From: Leptospira ilyithenensis
GTDB lineage: Bacteria > Spirochaetota > Leptospiria > Leptospirales > Leptospiraceae
Assembly: GCF_004771005.1 (NCBI RefSeq)
Contig: NZ_RQHV01000050.1
Coordinates: forward strand, 124,001 to 188,000
Length of the DNA stretch: 64,000 bases
Direction: 5' to 3'
Numbering within the stretch: the first letter of the stretch is position 1; every line of letters begins with the position of its first letter. The position numbers and the translations under genes are program-made. The notes under the pieces are model-generated. The model ran no database searches, was not told the origin of the DNA, and saw only the letters and a list, made by a program, of their open reading frames with translations. Positions 36,135-44,809 of the stretch are shown piece by piece.

Positions 36135-37274
36135 CTAAGACTCATTTTTTTTGCTTTTTCCCAAAAAATAGAGAGAGGGCGTGTCTCCGGTAACCCTCTT
36201 AAAGGAATCATTGAAAGTAGATTTCGAATTAAAACCCACTTGGAAAGCCAAACTCAAAAAATTCGGTTTTTCTTCCCCGGAAGATCCCAGTAGCAAAATA
36301 AATTCCCGAATTCGGTATTCATTGACAAAATGATAAAAGTTCGTTTCCAGAACTTCGTTCAATGCCTGTGTGATATGGGCTCTCGGGAGATTCAGATGAT
36401 CCGCCAAGTCATCCAATGAAAATCCACTGGAAAAATAAGGTTTTCTCACTTCCATATAATCTTTTACCGCATGGACGTAGTCTTTTAGTTTTTCAATTTC
36501 CAATCCCGACTTTTCGTATTTCTTTTTTTTAGTCGTTGGATACGCAAAACTCTGGCCAAGGAGCCAAGCCGAGTGAATCATACTTTGACGGACCCCAAAC
36601 ACGGAAAAAAGAATCGTAAATACCAGAATATCATAACCTCGGATGGGAGGTAAAAACAAACCGGAAAACCGTTCAGACTGTCCGTTAATAAAGCCGGAAA
36701 CCGCATGGTATAAAACAATCAATATGGCAAGACTGATGATTGTTTTTAGCCAATTGAATTGTATGGATTCAATGATAGGATTTGCCATTTCGTTTTCTAC
36801 TTTATGGATCCGATACAGACTAAAGGTCGAATAAAGAAGAAAAGAGAAAAAAGTGAGCCTCTTTAAAACAATATTACCCCGACCGAAAAAAAGATCATAC
36901 TCCACATTCCGAAACATGTCCTCAAAACTTGTCAGAGCGAAAAAGAAAACTACGGAAAGAAGATAGGGAACAAAATGAACTAAATCCTTCTTTCCTATCC
37001 GAATTCCAAAAATGTCTTTTAGATAAAGAAAAAATAGAGGTCCGAAAAGAAGCTGTGAAATATGAAAAAAATCAAAGTAATACTGACCGAAATCCCTTCT
37101 AACCAAATGCGCAATATGCAAACAACTCAAGGAAATCAAAAATAAAGCGAACCAACGGTCGAAAGAAAACCGCGGCCTTTTCAAAGAAAGGACCAGGATC
37201 GAAAAAAAAGTGATCGTAAGTGAGATCACAGGAATAGGAAACCGCGGAGGACCAGGAGGGAATACAGGGGGCAT
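36135..37274 (-). CDS. Membrane-embedded AraC-family regulator
   Basis: 379 residues. Residues 1-235 hold about seven TM segments (for example FPIPVISLTITFFSILVLSL, LVHFVPYLLSVVFFFAL), and the last 110 or so form an AraC HTH: FSLDDLADHLNLPRAHITQA and FLSLAFQVGFNSKSTFNDSF with the RVTGDTPSLY end. This fusion is common in Leptospira and other groups, and suggests a membrane-bound regulator that senses an extracellular cue. It is 42 bases downstream of the second hybrid kinase gene on the same strand and may belong to that operon. Confidence 0.88.
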   Translation of the reverse strand: MPPVFPPGPPRFPIPVISLTITFFSILVLSLKRPRFSFDRWFALFLISLSCLHIAHLVRRDFGQYYFDFFHISQLLFGPLFFLYLKDIFGIRIGKKDLVHFVPYLLSVVFFFALTSFEDMFRNVEYDLFFGRGNIVLKRLTFFSFLLYSTFSLYRIHKVENEMANPIIESIQFNWLKTIISLAILIVLYHAVSGFINGQSERFSGLFLPPIRGYDILVFTILFSVFGVRQSMIHSAWLLGQSFAYPTTKKKKYEKSGLEIEKLKDYVHAVKDYMEVRKPYFSSGFSLDDLADHLNLPRAHITQALNEVLETNFYHFVNEYRIREFILLLGSSGEEKPNFLSLAFQVGFNSKSTFNDSFKRVTGDTPSLYFLGKSKKNES

Positions 37275-37316
37275 TAAATAAACAGATTTAAGTTCAAAAT
37301 GTAAGTTTACTATTAT

Positions 37317-39680
37317 TTATTTCAAAGTCGATAAAATAGTTTCAACCAGTTCTTCTTTTCTGAATAATTTGGAAAAATAATAATGCACAATGCCTTCCAA
37401 ACCTTCTTCTTGCAAAAACTTTTTTCCTCCCGACAAAGGTGCATCGGAACTGATCAGAATGATAGGTATCATCCTGTCTTCTCGGACGGCTTCCCATTCA
37501 TGAACAAAAGAAATACCGTCCATAATCGGCATATGTTTATCAGTTACAATGATATTAGGTGTAATTCTCGTTAAATGGTCGAGTGCGTCTTCTCCGTTCT
37601 TGGCTTCGATAACTATCCATTTCTTACGTCTTAATTCTTCCGCGAGTTCGCTTCTAAATTGATCCGAGTCATCTACAAGAAGTATCGATTTTAAGGTATC
37701 CGATAATAAAATTTCGAATCTGGAACCTTGGCCGATTTCACTTTTGATTTTCAGTTTTCCAAAATGAGCTTCCAAGATGGTTTGAGACAATTTTAGACCA
37801 AGTCCTGTGCCTAGTTCCCCTTCTGTGCCTGCTCTGCTTTTGGGTTGGCCTTCCGCAGTAATCTGGTATATTTGATCTGCATCCATTCCCATTCCATGAT
37901 CAACTACTTCAACTGAAATCCAACCATTGTATGATTTTTCAAAAATTTCTATTTTCGAACCCTTGAACGAGAACTTGATGGAATTGGTAATGATATTCTT
38001 GAACACCTCTTCCAATAAGATACGGTCTCCTATGATAAAATTATCTTTTGTTAGATTAAGTTCGATACTTACATCTTTGAGAGAAGTGATCGGATGCAAG
38101 GTTTTGACAATATCTTCCAACAAGTCCTTTATGGAAAAAACAATCGGATGCAATCGGATCCCATCCGAATCAAAACGACTTACATCCAATAATTGTTTGA
38201 TCATCCTGAGGGAGTTTTGAATTCCGTCTTTGCATAAATCCACAATCCTATGTTTCTCCACTTTTTCCATAGAATCGATATTATGTTTCATCAAATCCAA
38301 TATCTGGCTCACTCCGACCAGAGGCGAACGTAGATCATGCGATAGTAATGAAATAAAGTTTGCTTTCCAACGATTTGCTTTCTCCAATTCGGAAGTTCTT
38401 TCTTTGACCTTATGTTCCAGATCTTCATTACTTCGAAATAAGGTTCGCGAAATCTCTTCTTCCCGTTTGAATACCTGAATGAAGGAGCGAGTCAGAATAT
38501 AAGTCTGAGGAGTGAAGAAAAAGAAAAGAGTATAAAGTCCGATGTAAGGTATCGGATTGATAAAATTGAAAGTACCTAATACCTCCAAGGTAATAGTAAT
38601 CGAAGGAAGGATTAAACTGAACAGGAAAGGAATACTATTTTTTTTACCTTGTACAACGGCACGAAACACAAAAATAACCGCACTAAATATCAGAATCAAA
38701 CTGAAAAAGGAAAGATATTTATTAATTGCCCAAAAGGTACGAATAGGTAAAAAGATGGCGACCGAACTTGCAACAAGACCGTAAGCAAGTCCTGTCCATA
38801 AAGCCCATTTGTCATTTTTCGTACCGAATAAATAATATATCACACCGCTGCACCCGGCAATAATCAATGCGAAACTGGCACGCCCGGCTCGAATGAAAGT
38901 AAGGCACCAGGAGTCAGAGAAAAGATCGAATAAAATCTTTTGTTCTGCAAGACCGATACGAGTATAAATCACTCCTAAAAAAACAACAGCAAGGCATAAA
39001 GAAGCAAGTTCCGTTTTACGGGCAAAGTAAATCAATATATGATACAAGCTTAAGAAGAGTAATATAGCGGAAATAACCCAATTCAAAACCCTTTCACTCA
39101 TTATGCGGGAATAAATGGAAGCGGGTCGGCCGATACTGATCAGGTCATGAATTCCCGCGTTTCTATCGTAAAAATTCGAAACTTGAATCTGTATTTTCAG
39201 TATCTTATTTATATTCTTTATAGGAATCAATGCAGACTTCAAAGAAGGTGAACTACTTTCGGGATCGGAACCCAATACTCCGCCCTCATGGACAAACTCA
39301 TTGTTTAAAAAAAGTTTGTAATTTGTATATATACCCGGAAGAGAAAGAACCAAATCCTCATTCTCATCCGGCAAAACTACCGTTAAACGATACGTCGCAT
39401 AACCAAAACTAGGTAGTGGGCTTCCGGATTCTTCCAGGCTGGTCCAGGATTTGGGAGAAGCAACATAACGGATAAGATCGGGTTTTTCTTCCCTAGGTTC
39501 CAAAAACTCCAGCCAGTAAAATTCCCAATTGCCTTTTAAATCTGCGCTCTCCTGAAAATCCCAATGCCTTAAATCCAGAACTCCCAACTCAGCAGAAGGA
39601 GTTACGATCGGATTACAAAACCCGAAAGCAAATAACAAACTTATCGAAAAAACAAATTTTATGAATATACGAAAATACAA
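37317..39680 (-). CDS. Hybrid sensor histidine kinase with 7TM-DISM sensor, paralogue 1
   Basis: 787 residues. Order: signal peptide with lipobox-like FGFC; extracellular 7TMR-DISM domain (about 35-185, with GNWEFYWLEFLEP and SFGYATYRL); seven TM helices (about 195-405); HisKA with SLLSHDLRSPLVGVS (phospho-His near 447); HATPase_c with VVDHGMGMD and GTGLGLKLSQTILEAHFG; a C-terminal receiver domain (LVDDSDQF, phospho-Asp near 713 in IIVTDKHMPIMDG). The TTG start directly abuts the stop of the upstream paralogue (TAATTG), so expression is coupled. Final phosphate acceptor is probably a separate regulator; the divergent LuxR-type gene is the best candidate. Confidence 0.92.
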   Translation of the reverse strand: MYFRIFIKFVFSISLLFAFGFCNPIVTPSAELGVLDLRHWDFQESADLKGNWEFYWLEFLEPREEKPDLIRYVASPKSWTSLEESGSPLPSFGYATYRLTVVLPDENEDLVLSLPGIYTNYKLFLNNEFVHEGGVLGSDPESSSPSLKSALIPIKNINKILKIQIQVSNFYDRNAGIHDLISIGRPASIYSRIMSERVLNWVISAILLFLSLYHILIYFARKTELASLCLAVVFLGVIYTRIGLAEQKILFDLFSDSWCLTFIRAGRASFALIIAGCSGVIYYLFGTKNDKWALWTGLAYGLVASSVAIFLPIRTFWAINKYLSFFSLILIFSAVIFVFRAVVQGKKNSIPFLFSLILPSITITLEVLGTFNFINPIPYIGLYTLFFFFTPQTYILTRSFIQVFKREEEISRTLFRSNEDLEHKVKERTSELEKANRWKANFISLLSHDLRSPLVGVSQILDLMKHNIDSMEKVEKHRIVDLCKDGIQNSLRMIKQLLDVSRFDSDGIRLHPIVFSIKDLLEDIVKTLHPITSLKDVSIELNLTKDNFIIGDRILLEEVFKNIITNSIKFSFKGSKIEIFEKSYNGWISVEVVDHGMGMDADQIYQITAEGQPKSRAGTEGELGTGLGLKLSQTILEAHFGKLKIKSEIGQGSRFEILLSDTLKSILLVDDSDQFRSELAEELRRKKWIVIEAKNGEDALDHLTRITPNIIVTDKHMPIMDGISFVHEWEAVREDRMIPIILISSDAPLSGGKKFLQEEGLEGIVHYYFSKLFRKEELVETILSTLK

Positions 39681-42122
39681 TTATTGATCCCAGAGTGTGA
39701 AAGCTAATATTTTTTCCACTAAGTCTTTTTTACTATATAATTTAGATAAATAAAAGAGAACCGCATTTTCCAAACCTTCTTCTTCCAAGAATTTTCTATC
39801 GTTAAAAAAAGGCGCATCGGAACTTAACATAATAATCGGTATTTTTTTATCTTCCTTTATGGCTTCCCATTCATGAACAAAAGAAATTCCATCCATAACC
39901 GGCATGTGTTTGTCAGTTACAATCAAATTCGGAGTGATTCTTGTCAGATGATCCAATGCTTCTTCTCCGTTCTTTGCTTCCAAAACAACCCATTTCTTAC
40001 GTCTCAATTCTTCAGCCAAATCGGATCTGAACTGATCCGAATCATCCGCGAGCAAAATCGATCTAGTTATATTGGATAATAGTATTTCAAATTTGCTACC
40101 CTTAGCCAAATTACTGGATATTTTCAATTTTCCAAAATGAGCTTCCAAAATCGTTTGGGATAATTTCAAACCAAGTCCTGTTCCCAATTCTCCTTTGGTT
40201 CCATGTTGGCTTTTAGGAGTTTCGTCTCTCGTGATTTGATCCAATTGATTGGAATCCATTCCCACACCATAATCAATGACTTGAATTGAAATCCAGTTAC
40301 CGTCGATGGTTTGTATAACGTCCACCTTGGAACCGGAATAAGAATACTTAATAGCGTTTATTATGATATTCTTTAATACTTCTTCCAAAAGTATTCTATC
40401 GCCGACGAGAACCGGATTTTGATTCATCTTCAATCGAATATCGATTTCTTTCACTGTCGCAACGGATTCGATTGTCCTGATCACATCATCTAATAATTCT
40501 TCCAAATAAAACAAAGCAGGTTGCAATCGTATACCTTCCGAATCAAAACGACTTACATCTAACAATTGCTTTATCATACGAAGTGAGTTTTGAATGCCAG
40601 AGCGACACAGATCTAAAAATTTCTGCTTTTCCGGATTTCCCATAGAATCAAAATTATATTGGATGATTTCCAGGATCTGGCTCACTCCGATCAAAGGAGA
40701 ACGCAAATCATGCGATAATAAGGATATGAAATTCGATTTCCAACGATTTGCTTTTTCCAATTCAAAAGTTCGTTCTTTGACTTTTCTTTCCAAATCTTCG
40801 TTGCTGCGAAGAACGGCACGGGAAACTTCTTCTTCCCTTCGGAATAGAGTGATAAATGACCTGGTAAGTATGATGGATTGCGGAATAAAAAACAAAAATA
40901 AGCCGTAAGCTCCGATCGGTCTGATCCCGGGTATCGTATTTTGGAAATAGAGCAAATCATGAACCCCCGCAATGGATGTTAATGCAAAACTTGTAAGATA
41001 CAAAAGGCTGTCTTTTTTACCTTCGATGACAGCTCTGATGATATAGATAATTCCTATAAATAGAAATACACTTACCACCATCTCAAATGGTTCGGAAACT
41101 TTCGCCACATACCTATTTGGTGAAAGTATAACTGCAAATGCATATACCGCACAATAAACGGTTACTACCCGGAAAACAACAGTTTCTCTTTTATAATAAA
41201 ACAAATGATATATAACAGCACTGCCAAAGTACAAAATGAACGGTAATATCAGTTTGGACATTCGGATCAGAGCAATACACCAGGAATCCGGCAAAGAACC
41301 GTATAAATTCCTGGGTTCACTCAAGGAAAGAGTGATAAAAACAACGCATATATACAATAACCCCAAATACAAAGATGCAATCTCTGTTTTCCGAACGATA
41401 TAAATCCAAATATGATACAAGCTCAACATGAACAGAAATATGGTAACTACCCAGTTCAAAACCACCGAGCTCATATATGAGCCGTAAATATTCGGTATGG
41501 TTCCGACTCGGATCAACTCTTTCATACCCGCAATCGTATGCACATAATTGGCAATTTGAACTTGAATCCGAACGGTTTTGCCCGTTCTCTCGAGAGGACA
41601 AATTTTGATTTTGTAAGAAGGACGAAAATGGTCTTCATCCGTTCCTACCATTCCGTTTTCATGAATCAGTTTGCCATCTACGAAAAGGCGATAGGAAGTA
41701 TGCATCACCGGCATTGAGATTGCAATTTGTTCCTTTAAATCAGGCAGGACCAGAGTCAAACGATATGTCGCATACCCGAAGCTGGGAAGCGACCTCCCCT
41801 TTTCTTTCAAACTGGTCCAATGATTGCCGGCTAAAGAGTATTGTAGTTTTTCGGGTTTTTGTTCCTCAGGGTCGAGTAGTTCGTTCCAGTAAAATTCCCA
41901 ATTGCCCCTGAGCTCCAAATTTTTTTCTTCCAGAGGAAAATGGCCGACATCCAAAACTCCTTTTTGAGCAATCGGAGGATGATAAACTTTTTCTCTACAA
42001 GATCCTAGACAAATTGAAAATGACAGTAGTAAGAAAACTTTTAAGTACGTGCGAAATTCCTTTGACGTAAAACCGACTTTGGGTCGACTTAGAAGTCTTA
42101 TACGGCGAGCTAAAAAATACAC
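39681..42122 (-). CDS. Hybrid sensor histidine kinase with 7TM-DISM sensor, paralogue 2
   Basis: 813 residues, same domain order as the downstream paralogue: N-terminus ending FLLLSFSICLGSC (lipoprotein-like), 7TMR-DISM domain (GNWEFYWNELLDPEEQKPE), seven TM helices, HisKA SLLSHDLRSPLIGVS (His near 470), HATPase VIDYGVGMD and GTGLGLKLSQTILEAHFG, and receiver DDSDQFRSDLAEELRRKKW with the acceptor Asp near 737. The catalytic parts are nearly identical to the paralogue while the sensor halves differ more. The only canonical start before the signal region is the GTG at 42122, which belongs to a CACGTG shared with the response-regulator gene. Confidence 0.9.
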   Translation of the reverse strand: MYFLARRIRLLSRPKVGFTSKEFRTYLKVFLLLSFSICLGSCREKVYHPPIAQKGVLDVGHFPLEEKNLELRGNWEFYWNELLDPEEQKPEKLQYSLAGNHWTSLKEKGRSLPSFGYATYRLTLVLPDLKEQIAISMPVMHTSYRLFVDGKLIHENGMVGTDEDHFRPSYKIKICPLERTGKTVRIQVQIANYVHTIAGMKELIRVGTIPNIYGSYMSSVVLNWVVTIFLFMLSLYHIWIYIVRKTEIASLYLGLLYICVVFITLSLSEPRNLYGSLPDSWCIALIRMSKLILPFILYFGSAVIYHLFYYKRETVVFRVVTVYCAVYAFAVILSPNRYVAKVSEPFEMVVSVFLFIGIIYIIRAVIEGKKDSLLYLTSFALTSIAGVHDLLYFQNTIPGIRPIGAYGLFLFFIPQSIILTRSFITLFRREEEVSRAVLRSNEDLERKVKERTFELEKANRWKSNFISLLSHDLRSPLIGVSQILEIIQYNFDSMGNPEKQKFLDLCRSGIQNSLRMIKQLLDVSRFDSEGIRLQPALFYLEELLDDVIRTIESVATVKEIDIRLKMNQNPVLVGDRILLEEVLKNIIINAIKYSYSGSKVDVIQTIDGNWISIQVIDYGVGMDSNQLDQITRDETPKSQHGTKGELGTGLGLKLSQTILEAHFGKLKISSNLAKGSKFEILLSNITRSILLADDSDQFRSDLAEELRRKKWVVLEAKNGEEALDHLTRITPNLIVTDKHMPVMDGISFVHEWEAIKEDKKIPIIMLSSDAPFFNDRKFLEEEGLENAVLFYLSKLYSKKDLVEKILAFTLWDQ

Positions 42123-42125
42123 GTG
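42120..42125. promoter_or_regulatory. CACGTG palindrome supplying both divergent GTG starts
   Basis: On the plus strand GTG at 42123-42125 opens the response regulator; on the minus strand GTG (complement of 42120-42122) opens the hybrid kinase. In both directions an in-frame stop lies a short way upstream (TAA at 42111-42113 on plus; TAA about 30 bases up on minus) and no other canonical start lies between, so both starts are forced. Promoters of each gene must lie within the other's coding region. Confidence 0.7.
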
Positions 42126-42719
42126 GAATCCATAAAAATTGCTATCTTAGAAGATCATTCCGTAGTTACCGAAGGAATCATATCCGTTTTAAAAACCAAT
42201 CCATTCTTTCCGATTGTAGGAGAATTTCGTACAGGTGAGGAGTTACTGCGCTTTTTGGAAAAACGGCAAATCGATTTCCTGCTTCTGGACATCGATTTGC
42301 CGGACTGCAACGGACTCGATATTCTCAAGGAGGTAAAGGAAAAGTATCCCAAAACCAAAGTAGTCATTTTCTCCCTCCACGGCAGCAGAGTTTATGTGGA
42401 AGATGCAATCCGTTTGAAAGCAGACGGATACATGATCAAATCCGATCCGATTTCCCACCTACCGTCTGTTATTCAGGCAGTCGTACGCGGAGAAAAGTAT
42501 ATTTCGGAAGGAGTCAGCAAAGAAACCTTACCGTTTTCACCCTTCCAAATCGAGATCATCAACCTGCTCATCCAAGGGCTATCTCAAAACGAAGTGGCCG
42601 AAAAGATCCAAAAATCAAGAAAAACCGTAGAGTATCATCTCAACCAAATGCGTACAAAATTTGCATGTAAAAACAATAACGAACTGATTTCCAAATACCA
42701 AAAAGAAATACAAAAATAG
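42123..42719 (+). CDS. LuxR/NarL-type response regulator
   Basis: 198 residues. Receiver domain with IAILEDHSVV (acidic pair Glu10/Asp11), FLLLDIDLPDCNGLDI (phospho-Asp56), VVIFSLHGS and the conserved Lys in YMIKSDP; C-terminal LuxR HTH with SPFQIEIINLLIQGLSQNEV then AEKIQKSRKTVEYHLNQMRT. It is divergent from, and shares a start palindrome with, the tandem hybrid kinase genes, making it their likely phosphorylation target. DNA target unknown. Confidence 0.92.
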   Translation: MESIKIAILEDHSVVTEGIISVLKTNPFFPIVGEFRTGEELLRFLEKRQIDFLLLDIDLPDCNGLDILKEVKEKYPKTKVVIFSLHGSRVYVEDAIRLKADGYMIKSDPISHLPSVIQAVVRGEKYISEGVSKETLPFSPFQIEIINLLIQGLSQNEVAEKIQKSRKTVEYHLNQMRTKFACKNNNELISKYQKEIQK

Positions 42720-42763
42720 TTTTCTAGTAATTTGTTCAGATACTGTTAGGATATATTTGTCTT

Positions 42764-43276
42764 ATGAAACATATATATCTATTGAGACATGCAAAATCCG
42801 AATGGGACGAACCCTTTCAAAAAGACGAAGAAAGAGGTCTTTCCGAACGGGGTAAAAAACAAACGAAAGCATTGCGCTCCTTTCTTTTGGACTTCGGAAT
42901 TGATGTGAATTCCGTCCTTGTTTCTCCCGCAGAACGTGCTCTCAAAACCTATCAACATTTACGTAAAGAGATCCTGGGTTTGCCCAAACCGGACATTCGG
43001 GACTCTATTTACGAAGCAGAAGAAGAAGATCTTCTTTTCCTTTTGCATGGAATTCCGGACACAATCCATTCGGTTATGATCGTCGGGCACAATCCCGGAC
43101 TGGAAAATTTCGCATCTAGCCTTCTTTACGGACAATCGGCGCCCAGCCGATTTCATAAATTTCCCACGGCAAGTTTCTTAGGGCTTAGTTATTCCGGAGA
43201 AGATTGGAAAAATTTAGATTGGGGAACATGCCACTTGAAGGTATTCTGGATACCGGGGCATTTAGGAAAGGAATGA
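42764..43276 (+). CDS. sixA: SixA-type phosphohistidine phosphatase
   Basis: 170 residues of the histidine phosphatase superfamily: the RHG-type motif is LLRHAKSEWDEPFQKDEERG, then LSERGKKQTKAL, SPAERALKTYQ and the second catalytic His in VMIVGHNPGLE. SixA proteins dephosphorylate histidine phosphotransfer domains in phosphorelays, which would fit a gene downstream of a response regulator, but the functional link is inference. The stop overlaps the hpt start (ATGA). Confidence 0.88.
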   Translation: MKHIYLLRHAKSEWDEPFQKDEERGLSERGKKQTKALRSFLLDFGIDVNSVLVSPAERALKTYQHLRKEILGLPKPDIRDSIYEAEEEDLLFLLHGIPDTIHSVMIVGHNPGLENFASSLLYGQSAPSRFHKFPTASFLGLSYSGEDWKNLDWGTCHLKVFWIPGHLGKE

Positions 43277-43800
43277 AGGCATTATTTTCAGAAGAAAGAA
43301 TTCACAATCGTGTAGATGAACTCGGACGGGAAATCTCGAGAGACTTCCTTGGCAAAGAACTCATATTGATCGGGGTGCTGAACGGAGGGTTTATCTTTAC
43401 TGCGGATCTATGCCGTTCCATTGCCATCCCTCACGAAATCGACTTTATCGGCGCTTCTTCCTACGGCGATGAAAAGGAATCCAGTGGAAAAATCGAATAT
43501 ACTAAATTTCTAAAAAGATCCATCAAAGGTAAGTCAGTTCTGATTGTAGAGGATATAGTCGATACGGGAAGGACTTTGGAATTTTTGGTGAATGATCTGA
43601 TGAAACACCAACCTCTTTCTCTTAAGATCGCAGCGTTATTTTGGAAAAAAGAAAAAGCTAATCCACATTTGTATGTGGATTATTACGGATTTGAAATCGG
43701 AGACGAATATCTGGTAGGTTATGGATTGGATCATGCGGGAATGTACCGCAACCTACCGTATGTTGCATCTTTAGAACCGGATGATTCTAAAGATGATTAG
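43273..43800 (+). CDS. hpt: Hypoxanthine phosphoribosyltransferase
   Basis: Purine-salvage enzyme of about 175 residues converting hypoxanthine or guanine and PRPP to nucleotides. ILIGVLNGGFIFTADLCRSI, then VLIVEDIVDTGRTLEFL (PRPP-binding loop) and YVDYYGFEIGDEYLVGYGLD are diagnostic. I start it at the ATG overlapping the sixA stop because AGGAAAGG immediately precedes it and the resulting length is typical; an extension upstream has no good ribosome site. The last 14 bases overlap the convergent pstS-like gene. Confidence 0.93.
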   Translation: MKALFSEERIHNRVDELGREISRDFLGKELILIGVLNGGFIFTADLCRSIAIPHEIDFIGASSYGDEKESSGKIEYTKFLKRSIKGKSVLIVEDIVDTGRTLEFLVNDLMKHQPLSLKIAALFWKKEKANPHLYVDYYGFEIGDEYLVGYGLDHAGMYRNLPYVASLEPDDSKDD

Positions 43801-44701
43801 GATCTGCGGAAACTTCCACCTCAGGCATACTAGCACGTAAATACCCGGAGCGAATTACGGATTCTTGTCCTTTTTCACTCGTTAAAAAGGTAATGAACGC
43901 GTCGATCTTATCCCCTTGGTCGGTTTTATAAATCGCAAATAGCTCTCTTGCCAAACGATACTTTCGATCGTACACGCTTCGGATCGAAGGAGTAACATAC
44001 GGGTCGTTTGCTTTTCTGGCATAATCCAAAGATTTAACTTTTGTTTTGTTATCTATGATCGCACTTCCCATTCCCATATAACCGATTGCATTCGGGTTCG
44101 ATTCTACAAAGTTTGCAAGTTCCGAATTGTCCTTGACGATCTTTGCCGTGGAAACGATCTTGTTGGATTTGTTTTTTTCAAATTCGGGAATCCCAAAGTC
44201 TTTTTTCCGAAGGATATGATTTTCAAAATAATCCTGTGTTCCCGATTTATCATTTCGGATCACAATTTGGATTGGGGCGTCCTGACCACCCACCTCTTTC
44301 CAGTTCTGAATCTTTCCCGAAAATATATCGGATACTTGCTCTAAATGCAGTTTGGTGGCAGGGTTCTTGAGATTTACTACCAAAGCAACTCCATCATAGG
44401 CAACTCGAACCTTTTCCAAATTCCCAGTTTTACGCAGATCATCGAATTCACTTTGATTCAGATCTCTGGATGAAACTGCAATGTCGATTTCGCCCTTGCG
44501 TAATTTGTCGATTCCCGTTTCGGAACCGCCGCCTTCCACAGTGACTCTGATGTCAGAATTGACTTTCTCATATTCTGAACCCAGATACCTCATCATCGCA
44601 TTCATGGTTTCGGAACCTGCGATTTTTAAAGATTGTTTTTCCTTACATGCGGAAAAAGCCATTGTAATCAAAATGTAACAAAGGATAATGAGGTTTTTCA
44701 T
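43787..44701 (-). CDS. Phosphate-binding protein PstS-like lipoprotein
   Basis: Periplasmic substrate-binding protein, about 304 residues. Signal peptide NLIILCYILITMAFSAC ends in a lipidated Cys. The binding fold has LKIAGSETMNAMMRYLGSEY, VTVEGGGSETGIDKLRKGEI, IDIAVSSRDL and NDKSGTQDYFENHIL, all typical of PstS (the SGT loop binds phosphate). The ATG at 44701 starts the signal peptide; codons further up overlap other sequence. No pstCAB genes are nearby, so it may be an orphan binding protein or work with distant transporters. Confidence 0.88.
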   Translation of the reverse strand: MKNLIILCYILITMAFSACKEKQSLKIAGSETMNAMMRYLGSEYEKVNSDIRVTVEGGGSETGIDKLRKGEIDIAVSSRDLNQSEFDDLRKTGNLEKVRVAYDGVALVVNLKNPATKLHLEQVSDIFSGKIQNWKEVGGQDAPIQIVIRNDKSGTQDYFENHILRKKDFGIPEFEKNKSNKIVSTAKIVKDNSELANFVESNPNAIGYMGMGSAIIDNKTKVKSLDYARKANDPYVTPSIRSVYDRKYRLARELFAIYKTDQGDKIDAFITFLTSEKGQESVIRSGYLRASMPEVEVSADPNHL

Positions 44702-44809
44702 GATTAAAATGGAGATGCCCCAAAAATCTTTCCCGGTCAATCGTAAAAAAGATTCTGTTTTTTCCGAAGAACGGATTTATTTTTTTTTATTTCCCCCGAT
44801 GTTAAAAGC

